Shown here: piece after piece, positions 44,487 to 54,313 of the stretch
How positions within the stretch are numbered: position 1 is the stretch's first letter
Layout: every line of letters starts with the position of its first letter
From: DATBSL01 sp963729875
GTDB lineage: Bacteria > Acidobacteriota > Vicinamibacteria > Fen-336
Assembly: GCA_963729875.1 (NCBI GenBank)
Contig: CAVSPR010000002.1
Location: 372,001-436,000 of the forward strand
Direction: 5' to 3'
DNA length: 64,000 bases
Notes under the pieces: generated by a model
Told to the model about the DNA's origin: nothing
Databases searched by the model: none
What the model saw: only the letters and a program-made list of their open reading frames with translations
Program-made: the position numbers and the translations under genes

Positions 44487-45652
44487 CCGATTGGCAGAAA
44501 TCGAGCGGGCCCTCGCGATCGCCCTCCCGCGCCGTCAATCGGCCTTTCTCTGGGGGCCCCGAAAGACGGGCAAGAGCACCTACCTCCGCTCGGTGTTTCC
44601 CGAGAGCCTCACCTTCGACCTCCTCCAGACGGACCTGATGCTGGACCTCGCCAGGCGTCCGGCGCTCCTCCGGGAGCGCCTCCTGGCCGCGCCGGCTGCG
44701 AAGCTCCGGCTGCCCGTGATCCTCGACGAGGTCCAGAAGGTCCCGCCGCTGCTGGACGAGGTCCACTGGCTCATCGAGAACCGGGGGCTGAGCTTCGTCC
44801 TGTGCGGCTCGAGCGCCCGCAAGCTGAAGAGGAGCGGCGTCAACCTGCTCGGCGGCCGTGCCTGGCGCTACGAGATGCACCCGCTCGTCTCGATCGAGAT
44901 CGGCCAGGTCGACCTCCTCCGGGTCCTCAACCGGGGTCTCGTGCCCACGCACTACCTGGACCCCGGGTATCGAGCGCTCTCTCCGGGCCTACGTCGTGGA
45001 CTACCTGAAGGAGGAGGTCTTCGACGAGGGGCTCACCCGCAACGTGGCCGCCTTCTCGCGCTTCTTCGAGGCGATGGGCTACTCCCACGGCGACCTGACG
45101 AACTACTCCAACATCGCCAGGGACTGCGGCGTCGACTCCAAGACCGTCAAGGAGTACTACCAGATCCTCGTCGACACGCTCCTCGGCGCCTTCGTCGAGC
45201 CGTGGAAGAGGCGCCAGGAGCGGCAGGTCATCGGCAAGGCGGCGAAATTCTACCTGTTCGACGTGGGAGTGGCGGGCGCCCTCACCCGGCGGCGCATCGG
45301 CGAGGAACGTGGCGAAGCATTCGGGCGAGCGCTCGAGCACTTCCTCCTCATGGAGATCCTGGCCCACCGGTCCTACCGGGAGCTCGACTACGAAGTCCAC
45401 TTCTGGCGCACGAAGAGCGGCCTCGAGGTCGACTTCGTGCTCGGCGACGGCGAGGTCGCGCTGGAGGTGAAGGGGACCTCGCGCGTCGATCCCTCGGACT
45501 TGCGGTCGCTTCGGGCTTTCACCGCGGACAACCGCCCGCGGCGCGCCCTCCTCGTGTGCAACGAGCCGGCTCCCCGCCTCGTCGACGGCGTCGAGATCCT
45601 GCCCTGGCGGGAGTTCCTCGCGCGCCTGTGGGGCGGCCGCATCCTGCGCTGA
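44473..45652 (+). CDS. AAA ATPase with DUF4143 C-terminal domain, one frameshift
   Basis: The first part has Walker A GPRKTGKST near residue 28, Walker B PVILDEVQKVPPLLDEVHWL, and LCGSSARKLKR (sensor), the AAA_14 pattern. The frame breaks near 44968; removing one base there restores HYLDPG followed by ERSLRAYVVDYLKEEV. The rest carries the DUF4143 region: ETFxxL-like FLLMEILAHRSY and EVDFVLGDGEVALEVKGTS, an acid-x-Lys core like restriction-type nucleases. Restored length is 392 residues. These proteins are common in prokaryotes, often patchily distributed; function unknown. ATG 44473 is provisional. It is convergent with the radical SAM gene, with no gap. Confidence 0.72.
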
Positions 45653-47419
45653 TCAGGCGACGGCTTCGCTCGTCTCGGCCGTCCGGGCGGGAGGCTCGAC
45701 CCAGCGACAGCGGCGGCCCCGCGGTCGGCCACCTCGGGCCGCGCCGCCGCCGCCGGGTTCGCCTCGTAGAAGGTCGGCGGCTCGTAGGTCCGGCCGCGGC
45801 GCAGGCGGCGCTCCTCGCGCCAGAGCGTCGCGAGGACGACCGGGCCGACGACGCGGGCGGCGAGCGCGCGCCTTCCAGCCGAACTCCCGCTCGATGCCGC
45901 GCCGCGTGGCCCGCAGCCGGGCCGCGAGCAGCCGGGTTCGTCCGCGGCGAACCACCGCTCGGAGGCCCACAGCGCGCCCGCGTACTGGGTCTTCAGGTCC
46001 TTCGTCTCGAACGCGACGCGCGTCGCGCACCCGGCGGTCGGGGTGGTCCTTCAGGGCGAGCCAGCCGCGCAGGAGCGTCCGCGCGATGCGGGTGACGCTC
46101 GGGCCGTTCACCTCGAAGTCGCGGCGGAACGCCCGCCGCAGGTACTCCGTCTCCTCGCCGTTCTTGATGCGCGGGTGGCGGTAGTTGAAGCGCAGCTGCC
46201 CGTGGGTGTCGGCGTCGGGGCACTCCTCGGCGGAGAGCAAGCGTGCCGTTCGCCCGGTGCTCGGCGTGGAGCGGCGTGCCCGGCACCGGCGTGTAGAGCA
46301 TGAACTGGTGGAACTCGGTGTCGTGCGCGACCGCGTGGTCGATCGCGCGCGTCGATGTTGTCCGCCCCGTGCTCGGGCGAGGCCGACGATGCTCGAGCCG
46401 AGGACGCGGATGCCGAGGCCCTGGAGCCGGTCCACGAGGGCCCGGGTGTCGGTGCCCTTGAGCTTGGCGTAGGCGCTCTCCTTGCCCTCGAGGCCGAGCC
46501 AGACCCAGGAGACGCCGAGGCCGACGAGCTCCTCGTCCGTGTACTGCCGCAGCGCGTTCGCCGAGCTGAAGACGTAGAGCGCCCACGGCCTTCCCGTGCT
46601 CGCGCATTCTCTCGAGGAGCCGCAGGGCGCGCTTGCGGTGGAGGAGGAAGTTCTCGTCCATGACGAAGAACGAGCGCGCGTGCAGAGCGGCCTCGAGGCC
46701 CCGCATCACCTCGAAGAGCTCGTCTCCGCCCTCGTAGAAGCTGACGAAGCGGCCCTTGCCCCCGAACATGGCCGAGGTCGAGCAGAAGTTGCAGCCGAGC
46801 GGGCAGCCGACCGAGGGGATCACGGTGGCGGCCGTCTCGCCCTCGCCCTGGCCGAAGGGGACGCCCATCGTCCGCGCGCCCGAAGCGCGGAGACGATGTG
46901 CGGGTGGCGGACCGGCGCCGTCCGGTGTCCTCGCCGAGGAAGCGCGCGGAACCACGCCACGCCCTCGCCCGCCACCACGTGGTCGGCGTCGATCAGGTCG
47001 CCCAGCCCCGGCCGGTTGGCGATGTGGCCGCCCACGACGATCGTGGCCTTCGGCTGGTGGCGGCGCACGAGCTCGCACATGAGCTTCACCTTGCCGACGT
47101 TCGGCAGGATGCCGCTGATCCCGACCACGTCGTACGGCACCGTCCGGATCTCCTCCTCGAACCGCTCGAGGGTGGGGAAGTCGAGGAGCGTCGTCGGGGC
47201 CTCGAGGTTGGCCTGGATGAGCATGAGGCCCCACGAGCGGTGGAACATGCGCAGCGAGAAGCGGCCCTGCACCCGCGTGACCTGGTTGTGGTAGAGCTCC
47301 ATCGGGTTGATCGCGCGGCTGCCGTGCTCGTCGTCGCGCGCGTAGGGGCCGAAGACGCTCGTGAGCAGGACGCGCGCGCGGGAGCCGAGAGGGTGGCGGG
47401 TGACGGCGAGACGCTCCAT
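45653..47419 (-). pseudogene. Cobalamin-binding radical SAM protein, many frameshifts
   Basis: Starting at ATG 47419 the frame encodes a B12-binding-type domain (VLLTSVFGPYARDD, YDVVGISGILPNVGKVKLMCELVRRHQP, IVVGGHIANRPG) and then the radical SAM core with CPLGCNFC near the centre (about 46790). Further homologous stretches (FVMDENFLLHRKRALRLLERMREHGK, LGSSIVGL, HQFMLYTPVPGTPLH, RFNYRHPRIKNGEETEYLRRAF) occur in different frames. Single-base steps are needed near 46948, 46924, 46880, 46587, 46378, 46346, 46240, 46020, 45931 and 45873. Where the true base can be guessed, most are one base extra. About 570 codons if intact. Whether this is decay or an error-rich assembly patch cannot be settled here. 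Confidence 0.65.
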
Positions 47420-47453
47420 GCCTCGCTTGTAGCACCCGCCCCGCGGGGCGACC

Positions 47454-47470
47454 GTCAGAGTTCTGTCACA
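47454..47470 (-). promoter_or_regulatory. Possible third 11-bp-period box upstream of the radical SAM gene
   Basis: Minus strand: TGTGAC and TCTGAC at 11-bp period (plus-strand GTCAGA at 47454 and GTCACA at 47465). It resembles the CTTGAC/CTTGAT pairs of the potassium operon but matches less well. It sits 35-50 bp upstream of ATG 47419. Confidence 0.2.
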
Positions 47471-47476
47471 CCCTGC

Positions 47477-47502
47477 GCGCGTGATCCGTTCGCATCACGC
47501 GC
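47477..47502 (-). terminator. Stem-loop ending the potassium operon
   Basis: GCGCGTGAT (47477-47485) pairs perfectly with ATCACGCGC (47494-47502), loop CCGTTCGC, 15 bp after the stop of the permease gene. A second palindrome CGCCCCGCGGGGCG (47437-47450) lies beyond it. Confidence 0.6.
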
Positions 47503-47517
47503 CATCGGCCGTTCGCC

Positions 47518-49484
47518 TCAGGCCGGCGCGTCGCCGCCCACCTGGTACGGGACGCTCGTGATGACGATGCCCGGCTGGAAGAGCAGGGCCAGGCGCAGCA
47601 TCATCGCGGTCTGCGCGTGCAGCAGGTTGTGCCAGCTCCGGCGCGGCACGAACTGCGGAACCACGATCGTGATCACCTCGTTCGGCTGGCTGCGCGCGGC
47701 GATCTCGCGCACGTAGGCGAGCAGCGGCTCCAGCAGCAGCCGATACGGGGAGTTCAGGATCACGAGCCGGACCCCCGCGCCCCACAGGCCCCACTTCTGC
47801 TCCACGGCCGCCGCGGCCTCCGGGTCCGTGGCGACGTAGACGGCCGTCACGTCCCGGGACAGCGAGCGCGCGTAGTGCAGGCCCGCCACCGTCCCCCGGT
47901 GCACCCCGCTCAGCGCCAGGATCACGCGGTGGCGGTCGACGCGCGCCGGGGGGCCGAAGTTCTCGAGCGAGAGCTGGGCCGCGAGCGTGCGGTAGTGGCG
48001 GTGCACGGCGTAGAACGCCGGCCACCAGCAGCGGGATCACGATCAGCACCACCCAGGCGCCGGTCGTGAACTTGGTGGTGGCGAAGATGACCGTCACGAC
48101 CGCGGTGATCACGGCGCCCACGCCGTTCGTGGCCAGCTTCAGGCGCCAGCGCGGGTCCGGACGGAGCACGGAGCCCCGTTCCCTGATCTCCTGCCCTTCC
48201 GCGAGCCGGCCCACCTTGCGCCAGCGCCGCGCCATCCCCGCCTGCGAGAGCGTGAACGACAGGAACACGCCGATCGCGTAGAGCGGGATCAGGCCGGTGA
48301 CGCTGGCCTGGAACACCACGATGAGGAGCGAGGCGACGAGGGCGAGCACCACGATGCCGCGCGAGTAGACGAGCCGGCTGCCGCGGTAGGTGAGCTGCCG
48401 CGGCAGGAAGCCGTCGGCCGCCTGCAGCGCCGCGAGCCGCGGGAAATCGGCGTAGGCGGTGTTCGCCGCCATCACCAGGATCGCCGTGGTCGCGCCGATC
48501 GCCGCCAGGTACAGGATCCCGCGCCCCTCGAACACCGCGCGCGCGAGCTGGGAGATCACCGTCTCGTGCTCCGAGGGCACCGCCCCGATCGGGCCGGCGA
48601 GGAAGCTGATGCCCAGGAACAGCGAGCCGAGGATGCCCGACATCCACATCAGGGTGACGCCGGCGTTCCGGCTGCGCGGCTCCTTGAAGGCCGGGATGCC
48701 GTTCGAGATGGCCTCGACGCCGGTCACGGCCGTGGTGCCGCTCGAGAACGCGTGCAGCAGCAGGAACAGCCCGAACGCCCGCGTCGTCTCGATCGTCGAG
48801 CGGCGGCGGGTCGGGCACCGGGTGCAGCGATCCGGTCAGGTAACGGACGAGGCCCGTGCCCACGGTCAGGTACATCATCGCGACGAAGAAGTAGGTCGGC
48901 AGCGCGAAGACGAGCCCGGACTCCTTGACCCCGCGCAGGTTGATGAACATGACGAAGCCGACCAGCAGCACGCCGAGCGCCACGCGCCAGGGGAAGAGGC
49001 CGGGGAAGGCGGACGTGATCTGCGCGACGCCGGAGGAGATCGAGACCGACACCGTCAGGATGTAGTCCATCAGCAGCGCCGCCCCGGCGACCTGGGCCGC
49101 GAGGTCGCCGATGTTGTCGCGCGCGACGATGTACGCGCCGCCGCCCGAGGGGTAGGCGTGGATCGTCTGCTCGTAGGAGATCGTGAGGATCACGAGCAGC
49201 CCCACGATCGCGGCCGACACCGGCAGCACCCACGAGAGCGCGGCCGTGCCCGCCATGGCGAGGATGATCAGGATCTCCTGCGTCGCGTACGCGGTCGACG
49301 ACAGCGCGTCCGAGGAGAAGACGGCGAGGCCCACGGTCTTGCCGATCGCCTGGTGCGGGGCGTCCGCCGTCGACAGCGGGCGGCCGATCAGCCAGCTGCG
49401 CCAGCCGGCCGGCGGGTCGCCGCGGACTCGCGCTGCACCTGGGCGGCGGTCGGGGCCGGGGCGGACGAAGGCGGACTGGCTCAC
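47518..49484 (-). CDS. KimA-like APC-superfamily potassium permease, two frameshifts
   Basis: After removing one base near 48798 and one near 48019, the gene gives about 654 residues. The N-terminal two-thirds is an APC-fold membrane domain with about twelve helices: AVFSSDALSSTAYATQEILI, HAYPSGGGAYIVARDNIG, INLRGVKESGLVFALPTYFF, TAVTGVEAISNGIPAFKEPRSRNAG, GISFLAGPIGAVPSEHETV. The cytoplasmic C-terminus (from about residue 490: RVILALSGVHRGTVAGLHYARSLS, VYVATDPEAA, NEVITIVVPQFVP) is USP-like. This layout matches KimA/YdaO-type high-affinity K+/H+ importers. It starts at GTG 49484, overlapping the kdpE stop codon by four bases. Location in the kdp operon supports the potassium role. Confidence 0.72.
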
Positions 49485-50200
49485 GGGTCGATCTTCAAGC
49501 GATAGCCGACGCCGGTCTCGGTGAGAAGGTGGCGGGGCCGCGCCGGGTCGTCCTCGAGCTTGTGCCGCAGCTGGGCCATGTAGACCCGCAGGTAGTGCGT
49601 CTCGGTCGCCGAGCCGGGGCCCCACACCTCGCGCAGCAGGTGGCGGTGGGTCAGGACCTTCCCCGCGTGCTCGGCGAGCACCGCGACGAGGCGGTACTCG
49701 GTTCGGGTCAGTCGCACCTCCTCGCCGTCGCGGTACACGACGCGCGCCCCGAGGTCGATCCGGAGCCCTCCCGCCTCGACCACGAGCTCGCCCGAGTCCT
49801 GCACTCGCGAAGAGTGGCGCAGCGCCACGCGCATGCGCGCGAGCAGCTCGCCGGTGCCGAACGGCTTCGTCAGGTAGTCGTCGGCGCCGGCGTCGAGGGC
49901 CTCGACCTTGTCCGTCTCCTGGCCGCGCGCGGAGACGACCACGATCGGCATGGCGCTCCAGGCGCGGATGCGGCGCACGACCTCGACGCCGTCGAGGTCG
50001 GGCAGGCCGAGGTCGAGCAGCACCAGGTCGGGCGCGCGCGTCTGCGCCTCGACGAGCGCTCGCTCGCCGGTGCCGGCGTCGACCATGCGGTAGCCGTGCG
50101 CCGGCAGCGTCGCGCGCAGGAAGCGCACCAGCTGCGGCTCGTCCTCGACCACGAGCACGAGGGGCTCGCTGGCCGCCGTGACGCGGCTCTCGGTGCTCAT
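49481..50200 (-). CDS. kdpE: KdpE response regulator
   Basis: A 239-residue OmpR/PhoB-family regulator. The receiver has VLVVEDEPQLVRF, phosphorylated Asp in DLVLLDLGLPDLDG, VVVSARGQ and DAGADDYLTKPFG. The C-terminal winged helix has DGEEVRLTRTEYRLVAVLAEHAGKVLTHRHLLREVWG and LRVYMAQLRHKLE. It would be activated by KdpD when K+ is low. ATG 50200 overlaps the kdpD stop (ATGA), and its own stop overlaps the start of the permease gene (GTGA), so translation of the three genes is coupled. Confidence 0.95.
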   Translation of the reverse strand: MSTESRVTAASEPLVLVVEDEPQLVRFLRATLPAHGYRMVDAGTGERALVEAQTRAPDLVLLDLGLPDLDGVEVVRRIRAWSAMPIVVVSARGQETDKVEALDAGADDYLTKPFGTGELLARMRVALRHSSRVQDSGELVVEAGGLRIDLGARVVYRDGEEVRLTRTEYRLVAVLAEHAGKVLTHRHLLREVWGPGSATETHYLRVYMAQLRHKLEDDPARPRHLLTETGVGYRLKIDP

Positions 50201-52863
50201 GCGGCATCCTCCGGCGGTGGGCCCGATGGCGCCGCGCCCAGCGGCAGCTCGAAGCGGAAGCAGGCCCCGCGGGGCTTCCGCAGCGCGGCCGCGATGGTGC
50301 CCCCGTGGGCCGTGACGATCGCGCGGGCGATCGCGAGCCCGAGCCCCGCGCCCGGCCCGCCGGCCGCGCGGTGGAACTTGTCGAAGATGCGCTCCGCCTC
50401 GTGCGCGGGGAAACCGGGGCCGTCGTCGCACACCTCCACCACGGCCCGCTCGCTCTCGCGCCTCGCGCTCACTTCGACCACCCCGGTGCCCCCGTGGCGC
50501 AGCGCGTTCTCGAGCAGGTTGACGAGCGCCTGCTCCACCAGCACCGCGTCGACGGCCACGAGCGGCAGGTCGGGGGCGACGTGCGCCGCGATGCCCCGCG
50601 CGCCCGCCTGGCGCTCGACGCGCGCGATCGCCGAGCCCACCAGCTCCTCGAGCGAGGTCCACTCCCGCTTCGGCTCGAGCGTCCCCGACTCGAGCCGCGT
50701 CATGTCGAGGAGGTTGCCGACCAGCCGGTTCAGGCGGTCCGCCTCGTCGAGCACGGTGGACGTCAGCTCGCGCGCGACCACCGGCTCCGGCGGCGGCAGC
50801 TCGAGCAGCGCGCTCGCCGCCCCGGTGATCGCGGCGAGCGGCGTGCGGAGATCGTGCGACACCGAGCTCAACAGCGTGCTGCGCAGCCGCTCGCCCTCCG
50901 CCGCGACCTGCGCGCGCTCCGCCTCGGCCGCGAGCTGGGCGCGCTCCAGCGGAGCGGCGATCAGCCGCGCGAGCGCGCTCACCACGTCCCGCTGCTCGGG
51001 TGCGAGCGGCCGGGCCTCCGCGGGAAGCTCGAGCGCCAGGACCCCGAGCCGCGAGCGGCTGCCCTCGATCGGCTCGTAGAGAGCGCGCGCCGCCGGCAGC
51101 GTGTCGGTCTCCGCTCCCGCGGGCCGGCCGTGCTCGAGCGACCACAGGGCCACCGCGGTCTCGTGCGGGTCCGCGGCGAACGCCGGCAGCGGCTCGGCCA
51201 CGGGTTCCAGGCCGCCGTCGCGCGCGAGGAACACCGCGGCCTCCGCGTGCAGCACCTGCGCGGCGTGGCGCGCGCCCGCGGCCGCGACCTCGCGCGGGTC
51301 GCGCAGCCCGCCGAGCTCCCGGCTCACCGCGTAGAGCGCGCGCGTGCGCGTCTCGCGCCGGAGCGCCATCTCCGCCACCTCGCGCACGCGGGCGGCGAGG
51401 CGGCTGACCAGCAGCCCCACCACCAGCATTACGGCGAAGGTCACCAGGTACTGCGTGTCCGCCACCGCGAACGTCAGGTGCGGCGGAACCAGGAAGAAGT
51501 CGAACACGACCACGCTCGCGACCGCGGCGAAGGCCGAGGGGCCGCGGCCGTAGCGGGTGGCGACCAGCACGACCCCGAGCAGGTAGATCATCACGAGGTT
51601 CAGGTTGTCGAGCCGGCCCTGCAGCGCCAGCGAGAGGGCGGTGACCGCCGCCACCACCGCGGCCGCGAACGCGTAGCCGCGCGGCGGGGAGCGCCGCGCG
51701 GGGCGGGGCTTGGGCGCCGGCGCCTCGGCCTCGCCCGAGATCACGAAGACGTCGATGTCGCCGCTCGTGCGCACGATCTCGTCCACGAGCGACCCGCGGA
51801 GCCGGTCGCGCCAGCGGGCGTGCGCGGGCTTGCCGACCACGAGCTTGCTGACGTTGCGCTCGCGCGCGAAGCGCAGCACCGCGGAGGGGACGCTCGCTCC
51901 GGTGACCGTGGCCGTCTCGGCACCGAGCTGCTCCGCGAGCGCGAAGGCGGCGGCGAGCAGGCGCCTCTCCTCCTCCGAGAGCGCGGGCTGGCCCGGCGAC
52001 TCCACCCACACGACCAGCCACTCGGCGCGCAGCCGGGCGGCCAGCCGGCGCGCGCCGCGGACGAGCCGCTGGCTCTCCAGGTTGGGCCGGACGCAGACGA
52101 GCACCCGTTCGGCCACCGGCCAGGTGGGCTCGATCGCGTGGTCCGTACGGTAGCCGCGCACCGCCGCGTCCACGTGCTCGGCGGTGCGCCGCAGCGCCAG
52201 CTCGCGCAGCGCCGTCAGGTTGCCCTCGCGGAAGAAGCTGCGGACCGCGCGCGCGGCCTGGTCGGGCACGTAGACCTTGCCGTCGGCGAGCCGTCGCAGC
52301 AGCTCCTCGGGCGGCAGGTCCGTGAACTCCACGGCGTCCGCCTCGTCCAGCAGGTGGTCGGGGACGGTCTCCCGCACCTGGATGCCGGTGATGCGCTGGA
52401 CGACGTCGTTGACGCTCTCCAGGTGCTGCACGTTGAGCGTCGTCCACACGTCGATGCCCGCGTCGAGCAGCTCCACCGCGTCCTGCCAGCGCTTCGGGTG
52501 CCGCGCCCCGGGGGCGTTCGTGTGCGCGAGCTCGTCGAGCAGCAGCAGCGCCGGCCGGCGGGCGAGCGCCGCGTCGAGGTCGAGCTCGCGCAGGCTCACC
52601 CCGCGCAGCTCCGCGGCTCGCGGCGCGAGCCGCTCGAGGCCGGCGGCGAGTGCCTCCGTCTCCGCGCGCCCGTGGGTCTCGAGCCAGCCGATCACCACGT
52701 CCGTGCCGGCCGCGCGCGCGACGCCCGCCGCCTCGAGCATCGCGTAGGTCTTGCCGACGCCCGGGGCCGCGCCGAAGAAGACCTTGAGCCGTCCGCGGTG
52801 CCCGGCCTGCTCGTCGCGCTCCACGCGGCGCAGCAGCGCGTCGGGGTCGGGGCGCACAGGCAA
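50197..52863 (-). CDS. kdpD: KdpD osmosensitive K+ channel histidine kinase
   Basis: An 888-residue sensor kinase. Order: cytoplasmic KdpD N-domain with Walker-type FFGAAPGVGKTYAMLEAA and LDELAHTNAPG (residues about 1-215), USP-like domain (about 245-370, LVVGKPAHARWRDRLRGS), four-helix DUF4118 membrane block (about 395-490), GAF-like domain, and the kinase with SVSHDLRTPL (H box), NLLENALRH (N), DDGPGFP (G1) and GAGLGLAI (G2). All catalytic motifs are intact. It starts 65 bp downstream of a paired CTTGAT site. It senses K+ limitation and phosphorylates KdpE. ATG 52863. Confidence 0.95.
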   Translation of the reverse strand: MPVRPDPDALLRRVERDEQAGHRGRLKVFFGAAPGVGKTYAMLEAAGVARAAGTDVVIGWLETHGRAETEALAAGLERLAPRAAELRGVSLRELDLDAALARRPALLLLDELAHTNAPGARHPKRWQDAVELLDAGIDVWTTLNVQHLESVNDVVQRITGIQVRETVPDHLLDEADAVEFTDLPPEELLRRLADGKVYVPDQAARAVRSFFREGNLTALRELALRRTAEHVDAAVRGYRTDHAIEPTWPVAERVLVCVRPNLESQRLVRGARRLAARLRAEWLVVWVESPGQPALSEEERRLLAAAFALAEQLGAETATVTGASVPSAVLRFARERNVSKLVVGKPAHARWRDRLRGSLVDEIVRTSGDIDVFVISGEAEAPAPKPRPARRSPPRGYAFAAAVVAAVTALSLALQGRLDNLNLVMIYLLGVVLVATRYGRGPSAFAAVASVVVFDFFLVPPHLTFAVADTQYLVTFAVMLVVGLLVSRLAARVREVAEMALRRETRTRALYAVSRELGGLRDPREVAAAGARHAAQVLHAEAAVFLARDGGLEPVAEPLPAFAADPHETAVALWSLEHGRPAGAETDTLPAARALYEPIEGSRSRLGVLALELPAEARPLAPEQRDVVSALARLIAAPLERAQLAAEAERAQVAAEGERLRSTLLSSVSHDLRTPLAAITGAASALLELPPPEPVVARELTSTVLDEADRLNRLVGNLLDMTRLESGTLEPKREWTSLEELVGSAIARVERQAGARGIAAHVAPDLPLVAVDAVLVEQALVNLLENALRHGGTGVVEVSARRESERAVVEVCDDGPGFPAHEAERIFDKFHRAAGGPGAGLGLAIARAIVTAHGGTIAAALRKPRGACFRFELPLGAAPSGPPPEDAA

Positions 52864-52879
52864 ACGCTACACCCATTGA

Positions 52880-52898
52880 CATCAAGACGGCATCAAGA
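52880..52898 (-). promoter_or_regulatory. Putative KdpE box upstream of kdpD
   Basis: CATCAAGA occurs twice on the plus strand at 52880-52887 and 52891-52898, period 11 bp; read on the minus strand it is CTTGAT-N5-CTTGAT. The same type of pair stands upstream of the operon at 58416-58432 (CTTGAC-N5-CTTGAC). It lies 17-35 bp before the kdpD start, within the 65-bp gap after the orphan sensor gene. Confidence 0.55.
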
Positions 52899-52928
52899 TC
52901 TCGCGCCCGTCATCGATCGCGCTCATGG

Positions 52929-53699
52929 TCATCTGGCGGCCGGCCGACTGCGCGCGTCGACCACCATCGACACGGCTGCGACCAGCGCGGCCAGGGCCCG
53001 TCTCGCGTCGTTCCCGGCGGGCCGCCCGTCGCCCCAGAGGTCCACCCAGCCGACCTGGCGCGCGGCCGCGACGAGCGGCAGGCGCACGCCCGTCGCCGGC
53101 AGGGGGGCGCTCTCCCGCCAGTCCCAGCGCTCGGTCGTGATGGCGAGCGCCACGGAGCTCTCGACCGTGGGAGGATCGGACGCGGGATCCCCGGCGCTCC
53201 CCGCCCGCGCGAGCAGCCTTCCGCCCGCGTCGCGGACGACGATCGCCGCCAGCGGGAACGCTCCGCGTGCCGCGTCGACGAGCTGCTGCAGGCCCGAGTC
53301 GACGGGACCCGCCGAGGCGCCCTCGCGAAGCGCGGCGTGCAGCAGCCCGATCTGCCGGCCGGCCAGGAGCCGCTCACGGCGGGACGAGCCGAGCGCGGCC
53401 GCGAGCAGGCCGCACAGCGCGAGGCCCAGGAAGGCGATCACGTCGTCCTTGTCCTGGATCGCGAGGTGCAGGTAGGGGGTCGTCAGGAAGAAGTCGAGGC
53501 TCAGCACCGAGACGAGGGCGGTCGCGAGCGCGGGGCCGCGGCCGCCCAGCTCGCCGGCGACGATCGTGAGGGCGACGAACGCGAACGTGAAGTTCGACGC
53601 GACGGTCAGCCCCCGGAGGGGCATCAGCCCGACGCCGAGCAGGATCGCCGCCATCGGCCCGAGCCCGAGATAGAAGAGCCTGTCCCCGTTTCCCTGCAT
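52929..53699 (-). CDS. Orphan DUF4118 membrane sensor module, no kinase
   Basis: A 256-residue protein that looks like the membrane and GAF-like middle of KdpD without the kinase or N-domain. Residues about 10-100 form four hydrophobic helices of the DUF4118 type (FYLGLGPMAAILLGVGLMPL, FAFVALTIVAGELGGRGPALATALVSVLSLDFFLTTPYLHLAIQDKDDVIAF, ALCGLLAAALG). Residues 120-250 resemble a GAF domain (LVDAARGAFPLAAIVVRDAGGR, WRESAPLPATGVRLPLVA). It sits 19 bp after kdpC and before kdpD in the same operon. A regulatory or decoy role beside KdpD is inferred from position. ATG 53699. Confidence 0.7.
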   Translation of the reverse strand: MQGNGDRLFYLGLGPMAAILLGVGLMPLRGLTVASNFTFAFVALTIVAGELGGRGPALATALVSVLSLDFFLTTPYLHLAIQDKDDVIAFLGLALCGLLAAALGSSRRERLLAGRQIGLLHAALREGASAGPVDSGLQQLVDAARGAFPLAAIVVRDAGGRLLARAGSAGDPASDPPTVESSVALAITTERWDWRESAPLPATGVRLPLVAAARQVGWVDLWGDGRPAGNDARRALAALVAAVSMVVDARSRPAAR

Positions 53700-53718
53700 G
53701 GCAGCCTCCCCGCCGTCC

Positions 53719-54303
53719 TCAGCGCCTCGCCGGGAATCGCCGGTCGAGCTCGAGGTTCAGCAGCAGCACGTTCACGCGCGGCTCCCCGAGGACGCCGAGC
53801 GTGCGCGGCTCGACGCGGGCGCGGACGAGAGAATCGAGCTCGCCGCCGGCGACGCCGCGCGCCGCCGCCACGCGCGGGACCTGCCACAGCGCGGCCTCCG
53901 GGCTCACGTGCGGGTCGAGCCCGCTCGCGGACGTCGTCACGAGCTCCAGCGGGACCGGCCCCGGCGCCCGCGGGTTCTGGGCCGCGAGCCGCGCGACGTC
54001 GGCCGCGACGCGGTCGCGCAGCCGGTGCGAGGTCGGCCCCAGGTTCGATCCGGCGGAGGCCGCGGCGTCGTAACCGCCTGCGCCGGCCGCCGAGGGGCGT
54101 GGCTGGAAGTAGCCGGGAAGGGCGAAGGCCTGGCCGAGCAGCTCGGAGCCGAGCAGCCGGCCGCCCACCCGCAGCAGGCTGCCGTTCGCCTGACGCGGGA
54201 ACAGCGCCTGCGCGGCGCCGGTGACCGCGAGCGGATAGAGGAGCCCCGTGAGCACGAGCGTCAGCACCGTCATGCGCAGCGCCACGAGCAGTTCGCTTCC
54301 CAT
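53719..54303 (-). CDS. kdpC: KdpC subunit of K+-transporting ATPase
   Basis: A 194-residue KdpC. One N-terminal membrane helix (VALRMTVLTLVLTGLLYPLAVTG) is followed by a periplasmic domain with FPRQANGSLL, GSELLGQAF, GYFQPRPSAAG, GSNLGPTS, VTTSASGLDPHVSPEAALWQVPRVA and RTLGVLGEPRVNVLLLNLELD, all typical of KdpC. It helps assemble KdpFABC. ATG 54303 is chosen; GTG 54312 in frame is possible and would leave 1 bp after kdpB. Confidence 0.93.
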   Translation of the reverse strand: MGSELLVALRMTVLTLVLTGLLYPLAVTGAAQALFPRQANGSLLRVGGRLLGSELLGQAFALPGYFQPRPSAAGAGGYDAAASAGSNLGPTSHRLRDRVAADVARLAAQNPRAPGPVPLELVTTSASGLDPHVSPEAALWQVPRVAAARGVAGGELDSLVRARVEPRTLGVLGEPRVNVLLLNLELDRRFPARR

Positions 54304-54313
54304 CGAGTCCACC

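Noticed and set aside
49481..52885. A frame reading over both kdpD and kdpE as one 1134-residue protein
   Set aside because: Only the kdpE part is in its true frame; kdpD is read out of frame, so this is not a fused sensor-regulator.
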